DNA of 6,578 nt from Actinomycetota bacterium (GTDB lineage Bacteria > Actinomycetota > Humimicrobiia > Humimicrobiales > Humimicrobiaceae): contig JAFGDA010000104.1 of NCBI GenBank assembly GCA_016932375.1, positions 1 through 6,578 of the forward strand, given 5' to 3'. Below are positions 1 through 4,610 of this stretch, piece by piece (position 1 is the stretch's first letter; the number at the start of each line of letters is the position of its first letter). Under the pieces are notes generated by a model. That model made no database searches, was not told the origin of the DNA, and saw only the letters and a list, made by a program, of their open reading frames with translations. The translations under genes and the position numbers were made by a program.

Positions 1-43
1 AATATTTAAAAATTTATTTATGAGAAAAAATTTCTAAAGAGAT

Positions 44-48
44 GGAGG
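44..48 (+). promoter_or_regulatory. Ribosome binding site selecting the TTG start of the DUF3048 lipoprotein gene
   Basis: A perfect GGAGG lies 7 bases before the TTG at 56. This spacing is near ideal and supports the unusual start codon. The start also places a basic, hydrophobic signal peptide directly at the N terminus. Confidence 0.75.
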
Positions 49-55
49 TTGGGAT

Positions 56-1222
56 TTGAAGTCATATAGTGTAAGAATATCAGGAGTAGCAGGAATAATA
101 ATACTTTGTCTGATTATTATAACATCTGTAATGATGGGTGGTTGCAAAAAAGAGGTGCCGGAAGAGGAAATACTGGAAGAAACGATAGAAGAAGAAATCG
201 AGGAAACTCCCGAAGAAACAGGTGAAGAACCTGCCGGAACCGGGGAAGGGGAAGAAGATGAGTCCGGTATAATGCAGATGGAAATAACAGGTAATATTAA
301 TATATTAAGCGGGCTTGAAATATCGGATACTGTAAGTGACAACAGGCCCCTGGCCGCTATGATAGAAAACTCTCCCGATTCAAGGCCGCAATCTGGCCTT
401 ATTAATGCAGATATTGTTTTCGAGGTAGTTGATGAAGGAGGAGTAACAAGATACGTTGCAGTATTTTCATCTTATAATGCCGAAGTAATCGGGCCGGTAA
501 GAAGCGCACGCCCATACTATGCTGAAATAGCCCGGAGTTTCGACCCGGTTTATGCCTTCTGGGGCACCTTTCCCGAAGCTTATAAGATAATAGAGAACCT
601 CGGCCTGGATTATCTTACTGCAGTAGGAGACAGTAGCGGAAACAGTTCCATAGTAGCAAATGCACCTCACTGGCGTGATAACAGCAGGAGTACAGTTACA
701 GAGCATACGGGCTTTATGTCCACCATACAGCTGAGGGAAAAGGCAGGAGAGCTTGGTTATGAGACCAAAGGCGGACAATCACCGCTTCGGTTCAAGATTG
801 ATGCGCTTGAATCGGACAGGGGGACAATAGCCAATGTTAACATAGATTTTTCACACCCTGAATATTCTGTTGATTTTACATATGATCCCGGGGAAAATAT
901 CTATCTTAAATCAACAGGAGGTTCACCTCATATGGATTATGAATCAGGTGAACAGCTCTCGGTAAACAATATAATTATCATGATTACCAATATTGACGGC
1001 CCCATAGACCAGTATGGTCATATGGTTGTAAGGACAACCGGAAGCAGTGATGCCGGTAAGGCATATTTCTTTATGGACGGAAATGTACTGGAAGGCACCT
1101 GGGAAAGGTCAAGCGTTTTTGACCCGTTTACATATAAGGACATGGATGGAAATCCTGTGCTTTTTAACCGCGGCAAGACATGGGTAGCAATGGTCCAGGG
1201 AATTGACAGGTTAAACTATTAA
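56..1222 (+). CDS. DUF3048 (YerB-like) putative lipoprotein
   Basis: 388 residues, starting at TTG with a GGAGG site 7 bases upstream. Residues 1-30 form a lipoprotein signal: basic start, hydrophobic stretch about 11-27, and a lipobox-like M-G-G-C whose Cys30 would be lipidated and anchor the protein on the outer face of the membrane. A glutamate-rich linker follows; 15 of residues 33-58 are Glu. From about residue 95 the sequence fits the DUF3048 N-terminal domain, with RPLAAMIEN (97-105) and GPVRSAR (146-152). The C-terminal half fits the DUF3048 C-terminal domain, including a G-G-x-P-H motif, SGEQLS, and GKTWV near the end (373-377). The family, which includes Bacillus subtilis YerB, has no established biochemical role that I know of. 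The gene is complete. It is followed by a 105-base gap without a clear terminator, so cotranscription with hpt is possible. The family call is firm; function is unknown. Confidence 0.9.
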   Translation: MKSYSVRISGVAGIIILCLIIITSVMMGGCKKEVPEEEILEETIEEEIEETPEETGEEPAGTGEGEEDESGIMQMEITGNINILSGLEISDTVSDNRPLAAMIENSPDSRPQSGLINADIVFEVVDEGGVTRYVAVFSSYNAEVIGPVRSARPYYAEIARSFDPVYAFWGTFPEAYKIIENLGLDYLTAVGDSSGNSSIVANAPHWRDNSRSTVTEHTGFMSTIQLREKAGELGYETKGGQSPLRFKIDALESDRGTIANVNIDFSHPEYSVDFTYDPGENIYLKSTGGSPHMDYESGEQLSVNNIIIMITNIDGPIDQYGHMVVRTTGSSDAGKAYFFMDGNVLEGTWERSSVFDPFTYKDMDGNPVLFNRGKTWVAMVQGIDRLNY

Positions 1223-1327
1223 ATGGAATTATTGTTTGAGTCCGCATTTGAAGTTGATGCAATATAAGTTAACGGTAAAGATATATTTAATTTTTTCCCG
1301 GAAAATACAGGAGTATTTTATATAAGT

Positions 1328-1936
1328 TTGGATGAGGAATTTAAAAAAGAACTGGAAAAAAGCACTGTAGTAGGAAAGATACTTTTTTCAAACCCTGAAA
1401 TAAAAAAAAGGGTCAGGGAGCTTGGTAAAAAAATCACCCTTGATTACAGGGATAAGGATCTTCTTGTAATTACTATTCTCCGGGGTGGTGTATTTTTTTT
1501 ATGCGACCTTGTTAAAAATATAGATCTTCCGCTTTCCATAGATTTTATGGGTATTTCCACTTATGGCATAAGCACCGGTACATCAACCGGGGTGGTTAAA
1601 ATAACCAAGGACCTTGATGAGCCGATTGAGGGAAAGGAAGTGCTGATTGTTGAAGATATTATTGATACAGGGCTCACCATAAGCTATCTTTTACGGAACC
1701 TCGAATCAAGGTCCCCGGCAAGTATTGAGATATGCACCCTTTTAGACCGTGATATCAGGAGGATAGCTGATATAAAGATAAAATATACCGGTTTTAAAAT
1801 AGGGGAAAAATATATAGTAGGTTACGGACTTGACTATAAACAGAAATACAGGAACCTTGGATCCATACATGAACTTAATATAGACCTGGTAAAAAAAGAC
1901 ATCGAATCCCTTAAAAAAAGCTCCAAACAGAATTGA
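1328..1936 (+). CDS. hpt: Hypoxanthine phosphoribosyltransferase
   Basis: 202 residues, slightly longer than the typical 175-190. It should transfer phosphoribose from PRPP to hypoxanthine (and probably guanine) in the cytosol, which is purine salvage. The PRPP-binding motif VLIVEDIIDTGLT (105-117) carries the E-D acidic pair and the phosphate loop. LRGG (51-54) fits the pyrophosphate-binding loop, and DFMGISTYG (72-80) fits the flexible-loop region. The base-binding region reads K-I-K-Y-T-G-F (150-156) then VGYGLDY (164-170), and K150 probably corresponds to the purine-contacting lysine. YRNLGSI (174-180) departs from the usual YRNLP. The start is uncertain: AGGAG at 1309-1313 is 14 bases from the TTG used here, which is long. 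An in-frame ATA at 1322 would be 8 bases away, but ATA starts are rare. No upstream promoter is obvious. Confidence 0.95.
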   Translation: MDEEFKKELEKSTVVGKILFSNPEIKKRVRELGKKITLDYRDKDLLVITILRGGVFFLCDLVKNIDLPLSIDFMGISTYGISTGTSTGVVKITKDLDEPIEGKEVLIVEDIIDTGLTISYLLRNLESRSPASIEICTLLDRDIRRIADIKIKYTGFKIGEKYIVGYGLDYKQKYRNLGSIHELNIDLVKKDIESLKKSSKQN

Positions 1937-2050
1937 AGCTACCCACAGAATTAATGCTTCAGATATAAGAAATTTCCTGCTTATCCGGCCTGAACTGCGG
2001 TTATTTGATTACCCGGACTTTCGGAACTTCATGTTTTGGGAATAAATAAG
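1937..2050. other. Gene-free spacer after hpt
   Basis: There is no credible reading frame, tRNA or strong hairpin in this stretch, and no T-run terminator after hpt. The only notable element is the promoter that begins at its right edge. Confidence 0.5.
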
Positions 2051-2059
2051 TGATATAAT
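2051..2059 (+). promoter_or_regulatory. Extended -10 promoter for the BFN gene
   Basis: The string TGATATAAT is a perfect extended -10 element (TG-n-TATAAT). No good -35 box lies 16-18 bases upstream (the best reads ATGTTT), which extended -10 promoters tolerate. Transcription would start near 2066 and leave a 5' leader of about 70-100 bases. That leader contains a 9-base inverted repeat (2071-2079 with 2114-2122) and a small internal hairpin at 2083-2096. Confidence 0.5.
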
Positions 2060-2133
2060 AATAATGTGGCTATGAATTTAAAGAAAATTTATTTTCATTG
2101 AATTATTTTTATAAAATTCATAATTGATGAAAA

Positions 2134-2628
2134 ATGGGCGGTAAGGGAAACAAGAAATTAATAAAAATGGGCCTTGAAGGAGTCAGGATAGAGCTTCCTT
2201 CCCAGAAACCCATCCTGCTTCTAAAAGAGGAAAACGGTAACAGGTATCTTCCCATTTGGATAGGCCCTTTTGAGGCTTCTGCCATTGCACTGGAGATGTC
2301 ACATATAAAAACGCCGAGGCCCATGACACATGACCTGATAGTAAATATAATAAAAAACCTTGGTATAAAAATTGATAATATTGAAATATCAGATATAAAG
2401 GAAAATACTTTCTATGCAGTAATTACAATAATCGGCAAAAATATAAAAAAAATAAGGATAGATTCGCGGCCTTCTGACGCAATAGCCACCGCAGTAAGAA
2501 CCAAATGCGATATTTTTGCGGCCGAGCATGTGCTTGATTCAAGCGGGCTGGTAATACAATCAATAGATGAAGAAGTCGATAAGTTTAAGGATTTTCTTGA
2601 GCATGTAAGGCCGGAAGATTTCAAATAA
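2134..2628 (+). CDS. Bifunctional nuclease (BFN/DUF151) family protein
   Basis: 164 residues. The whole length reads as a BFN/DUF151 domain. Visible blocks are ELPSQKPILLLKE (20-32), YLPIWIGPFEASAIALE (38-54), RPMTHDLI (62-69), NTFYA (91-95) and SRPSDAIATAVR (111-122). An acidic helical tail ends VRPEDF. From memory it closely resembles Rv1829 of M. tuberculosis and the T. maritima TM0160 fold. A plant homologue was reported to have RNase and DNase activity, but the physiological role in bacteria is not settled. No signal peptide is visible, so it is probably cytosolic. The start is ambiguous. ATG 2134 has no Shine-Dalgarno. ATG 2167 (Met12) begins nearer the usual family N terminus, but its nearest G-rich site (2140-2147) is about 19 bases away. 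A MerR-type gene follows, as in Actinobacteria, though here across a 278-base spacer. Confidence 0.92.
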   Translation: MGGKGNKKLIKMGLEGVRIELPSQKPILLLKEENGNRYLPIWIGPFEASAIALEMSHIKTPRPMTHDLIVNIIKNLGIKIDNIEISDIKENTFYAVITIIGKNIKKIRIDSRPSDAIATAVRTKCDIFAAEHVLDSSGLVIQSIDEEVDKFKDFLEHVRPEDFK

Positions 2629-2689
2629 TCTTAATATTTACCTAATTAATATTTTTATTCTATCATTTTTATCCATTATTCCATTGTAG

Positions 2690-2745
2690 ATCTTCCCTGC
2701 AGGTAAAATTCATTAATTTTACCGGTTAAATATAATGGGGAAGAT
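2690..2745 (+). repeat. Nested inverted repeats (possible structured RNA or attenuator)
   Basis: ATCTTCCC (2690-2697) pairs perfectly with GGGAAGAT (2738-2745). This outer stem encloses a perfect 9-base hairpin, GGTAAAATT (2702-2710) with AATTTTACC (2715-2723), which has a 4-base loop. A competing 7-base pairing also exists between CCATTAT (about 2673-2679) and ATAATGG (2732-2738); the latter overlaps the outer stem's right arm. There is no T-run, so it is not a standard intrinsic terminator. It could be the 3' structure of the BFN transcript or a regulatory leader. Its function is unknown. Confidence 0.5.
2731..2736 (+). promoter_or_regulatory. Candidate -10 box (TATAAT) within the BFN-MerR spacer
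   Basis: This is an exact TATAAT, but no recognisable -35 lies at 16-19 bases. If used, transcription would start near 2743 and read through both palindromes before the MerR gene. It is weaker than a full promoter call, because the spacer is AT-rich and chance matches are likely. Confidence 0.25.
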
Positions 2746-2800
2746 GTCCGCATTCCAGACCGCTCCAGGTGCTATTGACTATTTGTCCTTATCGTTTTAG

Positions 2801-2818
2801 AATTACATTAATGTAATT
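2801..2818. repeat. Perfect 18-bp palindrome, candidate operator
   Basis: AATTACATT followed directly by AATGTAATT is a perfect palindrome with no central gap. It lies about 90-105 bases before the MerR start and overlaps a second, larger palindrome by two bases. The half-site ATGTAATT recurs at 2825-2832. This arrangement suggests paired binding sites for a dimeric regulator, possibly the adjacent MerR protein. Confidence 0.55.
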
Positions 2819-2850
2819 ACCTTTATGTAATTTAAATTATATAAAGGTAA
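2817..2850. repeat. Near-perfect 34-bp palindrome, candidate MerR operator and promoter
   Basis: The left arm (2817-2833) and right arm (2834-2850) are 17 bases each. They are complementary except for one pair, which would be G-U in RNA. A possible promoter sits inside: TTACCT (2817-2822), a 17-base spacer, then TATAAA (2840-2845). That would put the dyad across the -35/-10 region. MerR-family proteins are known to bind dyads between these boxes, usually with 19-20-base spacers, so autoregulation is plausible but inferred. Confidence 0.5.
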
Positions 2851-2906
2851 ATAAAGTTAATATTGAAAATGAAAATTAGGATTTACCTGGACCTGAGAGC
2901 AGGGAA

Positions 2907-3392
2907 GTGAACACAGAAATAAAGAAATATTATAAATCCAATGAGGTCTGCAAGATAATAGGTATAAGTTACAGGCAGCTGGATTATTATGACCGGACAA
3001 ACTTCCTCAAGCCTTCCATAGAGAAGGCTCTTGGTTATGGGACCAGAAGATTATACAGCTTTTATGACCTGCTAAAACTTAAGGTAATAAAAAAACTGAT
3101 GGAAGCCGGCATAAGTCTTCAAAAGATAAGGAAGACAAGGAAATTTCTCGAAGAAAACGGTTCATACGGGGAAAATGGGTTCCTGGAAGTTACCCTTATT
3201 TCAGACGGTAATACAGTTTATGCCTGTAATTCAGACAAGGACATTATAGATACCCTTAAAAGCGGGCAGGGGGTTTTCGGAATTGCACTTGGAAAGGTAT
3301 ATTCTGATCTTAAGGGAGATTTAGCAAAGTATTCAAAAAATTACGTGGACAGCTATTTTCACGGTAATGAAACTAATTATGGCAATTACTAA
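2907..3392 (+). CDS. MerR-family transcriptional regulator, Rv1830-like
   Basis: 161 residues. The N-terminal MerR DNA-binding domain comprises a helix-turn-helix at about 11-30 (SNEVCKIIGISYRQLDYYDR) and a wing with TRRLYSFYDLLKLKVI (46-61). A helical segment, LMEAGISLQKIRK (64-76), follows. The C-terminal block ISDGNTVYACNSDKDIID (98-115) and SGQGVFGIAL (119-128) is not a metal- or drug-binding domain of classical MerR proteins. From memory it closely matches the second MerR protein next to BFN genes in Actinobacteria (Rv1830), whose ligand I do not know. The start is GTG at 2907. GAGAG at 2895-2899 is a usable ribosome site 7 bases upstream, and AGGGA at 2901-2905 is too close. Palindromes at 2801-2850 may be its own operator. 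A nuclease-like gene follows after 30 bases. Confidence 0.92.
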   Translation: MNTEIKKYYKSNEVCKIIGISYRQLDYYDRTNFLKPSIEKALGYGTRRLYSFYDLLKLKVIKKLMEAGISLQKIRKTRKFLEENGSYGENGFLEVTLISDGNTVYACNSDKDIIDTLKSGQGVFGIALGKVYSDLKGDLAKYSKNYVDSYFHGNETNYGNY

Positions 3393-3416
3393 AAGAAAGG
3401 AGCTTTACCTTCTTTT
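3391..3416 (+). promoter_or_regulatory. Hairpin overlapping a Shine-Dalgarno before the nuclease-like gene
   Basis: AAAAGAAAGG (3391-3400) pairs with CCTTCTTTT (3408-3416) through nine base pairs, with one bulged A and a 7-base loop. The AAAGGAG ribosome-site motif (3396-3402) is largely inside the stem. It is also 20 bases from the ATG at 3423, well beyond normal spacing. The hairpin could lower translation of the downstream gene or act as a weak terminator after MerR. The stem is AT-rich, so its stability is doubtful. Confidence 0.4.
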
Positions 3417-3422
3417 AAAATT

Positions 3423-3815
3423 ATGAACACAAATCTATTAAAAATCAGGGAAAACTCCACAAAGAATAATAAGCTGAAGCTGAAACATAAGAACGCAGAA
3501 AATATTATTTTTGCGCATGAGAGCGAGAAGGAATTTGCAAGAATACTGGATTTTTACAGAATAAAATGGGAATATGAACCAAGAACTTTTCCGCTGGAAT
3601 TGGACAGTGAATACAGGCCTGTTGTGAGTTTTACCCCGGATTTTTATCTTCCTGGCCTTGACCTTTACATTGAATTGACCACTCTCAACCAGAAGCTTGT
3701 TACCAGGAAAAACAGGAAGATAAGACAGTTAAAACAGCTTTATCCAAAGATAAATATAAAGCTGTTTTATAAAAAAGATTATAACAGCTTATTGTTTAAG
3801 TATTTAAACAGGTAA
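3423..3815 (+). CDS. Small PD-(D/E)XK nuclease-like conserved protein
   Basis: 130 residues, basic, with a lysine-rich N terminus (7-23). The core fits the nuclease-like layout of a helix with Glu (HESEKEFARIL, E37), then WEYEPRTFPL (49-58), then TPDFYLPGLDLYIELT (71-86). Asp73 and Glu84 would be the metal ligands of a PD-(D/E)XK site. The canonical lysine two residues after the Glu is instead Thr86, giving E-L-T. A basic segment, LVTRKNRKIRQL (92-103), follows and could supply a substitute lysine or bind nucleic acid. A final strand, INIKLFY, and a helix end the protein. I recall similar sequences in actinobacterial-type genomes, some fused to hypoxanthine phosphoribosyltransferases, but have not checked this. 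The ATG start lacks a well-spaced Shine-Dalgarno. The fold call is moderate; activity is unknown. Confidence 0.7.
   Translation: MNTNLLKIRENSTKNNKLKLKHKNAENIIFAHESEKEFARILDFYRIKWEYEPRTFPLELDSEYRPVVSFTPDFYLPGLDLYIELTTLNQKLVTRKNRKIRQLKQLYPKINIKLFYKKDYNSLLFKYLNR
3730..3769 (+). repeat. Perfect 14-base inverted repeat within the 3' end of the nuclease-like gene
   Basis: TAAAACAGCTTTAT (3730-3743) and ATAAAGCTGTTTTA (3756-3769) are exact reverse complements separated by 12 bases. A third copy of the core, AACAGCTT, occurs at 3783-3790, so the central AAGCTGTT (3759-3766) could pair with either flank. The element lies in coding sequence, 46 bases before the stop codon. It may be a transcript 3'-end structure or a coincidence of AT-rich codons. 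Confidence 0.5.
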
Positions 3816-3870
3816 GACTAAATTTACGCATAGCGGTTCAGGTTAATATCTGTCCCTAACTTTTAATTCA

Positions 3871-3876
3871 TATAAT
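3871..3876 (+). promoter_or_regulatory. Candidate -10 box for the acyltransferase gene
   Basis: This is an exact TATAAT in the spacer after the nuclease-like gene, without a recognisable -35 at 16-18 bases. Transcription would begin near 3883. That makes the ATG at 3888 almost leaderless and instead fits translation from the GTG at 3996 with a leader of about 110 bases. Confidence 0.35.
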
Positions 3877-3979
3877 CTATTTGAGGTATGCAGCATTGTT
3901 ATCAACCTGGTTTTCCTATAAACTTTAACAATAGAAAAACGGTCATATTAATAAGTATATTACAAGAATCATGCAGGTT

Positions 3980-3991
3980 AAGGAACAGGGG
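3980..3991 (+). promoter_or_regulatory. Ribosome binding region supporting the GTG start at 3996
   Basis: AAGGA (3980-3984) lies 11 bases before the GTG and AGGGG (3987-3991) lies 4 bases before it. The earlier in-frame ATG at 3888 has only a GAGG placed immediately against it, which is too close to function normally. Confidence 0.45.
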
Positions 3992-3995
3992 CAAG

Positions 3996-4559
3996 GTGAC
4001 CGGTATAAAAAGAAATGGCAATATAGGCGGAGATGTACGGCATCTCTTTTCTGAATATGGTACCATGAGAGGGAGGCCCGGTATTTGGGGTGCCTTAAGG
4101 ATACTTCTTGTCAAGCCAGGAGTCCAGGCCTTGATTTTTTACAGATTTTACCGCAGATTATATCTTATGAAATTAAAATTCATTGCTGAATACCTGTCGC
4201 GTGTAAATTTTTTTTTAAATGGCGCTGAAATAGACCCCGGGGCAGAGCTCGGATCGGGTCTCAGGATATGGCACCCTTCAGGAGTGATAATCGGAAGGGG
4301 AGTAAGGATCGGGAATAATGTAAGTATCTTTTCCAATGTAACACTTGGAGGGTTGGGGCATTCAATATTCCATCATGGAGAACCAGGGTACCCTTTAATT
4401 GGCAATAATGTGATTCTCTATACAAATGTAACTATTCTCGGGCCAGTAAGCATAGGCGATAATTCTGTCATAGGGGCCCACTCGCTGGTTCTTGAGTCTG
4501 TGCCTCCAAATTGCATGGCGGCAGGCAGTCCTGCAAAAGTAATAAAAAGGATGGATTGA
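3996..4559 (+). CDS. CysE-like hexapeptide-repeat O-acyltransferase
   Basis: 187 residues from GTG 3996. An in-frame ATG at 3888 would add 36 residues that look non-conserved and have poor ribosome-site spacing. A helical N-terminal part (13-75) contains KPGVQALIFYRFYRRLY (40-56), like the short serine acetyltransferases. Hexapeptide left-handed beta-helix repeats run from about 77 to 166, and the end AAGSPAKVIKRM is typical. Proteins of this type form trimers and transfer an acetyl group from acetyl-CoA. His93 (WHPSGVIIG) fits the catalytic histidine of CysE. However, positions matching the E. coli serine-site residues Asp157, Arg192 and His193 appear to be Trp92, Gly131 and Tyr132, by my unaided alignment. 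The acceptor may therefore be a sugar or polymer rather than serine. fucI follows 51 bases later. The family is firm; the substrate is open. Confidence 0.85.
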   Translation: MTGIKRNGNIGGDVRHLFSEYGTMRGRPGIWGALRILLVKPGVQALIFYRFYRRLYLMKLKFIAEYLSRVNFFLNGAEIDPGAELGSGLRIWHPSGVIIGRGVRIGNNVSIFSNVTLGGLGHSIFHHGEPGYPLIGNNVILYTNVTILGPVSIGDNSVIGAHSLVLESVPPNCMAAGSPAKVIKRMD

Positions 4560-4594
4560 ATCACATTTATGTTAAATAACTTATTATAAAGAAC

Positions 4595-4599
4595 AGGAG
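4595..4599 (+). promoter_or_regulatory. Ribosome binding site of fucI
   Basis: AGGAG lies 11 bases before the ATG at 4611. The distance is slightly long but acceptable, and no alternative start fits better. The 51-base gap before fucI shows no convincing promoter, which favours cotranscription with the acyltransferase. Confidence 0.6.
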
Positions 4600-4610
4600 A
4601 TTTTATTAAA

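Noticed and set aside
17..36. Small AGAAA/TTTCT inverted repeat at the left edge
   Set aside because: A five-base AT-rich stem without a terminator or operator context is expected by chance.
1223..1327. Promoter for hpt in the gap after the lipoprotein gene
   Set aside because: TTGAAG, TTGATG and TATAAG strings occur, but no -35/-10 pair has 16-18-base spacing.
3888..3995. N-terminal extension of the acyltransferase from ATG 3888
   Set aside because: The GAGG before this ATG is too close, a TATAAT lies only 12 bases upstream, and the added residues do not look like the family. GTG 3996 with upstream G-rich sites fits better.
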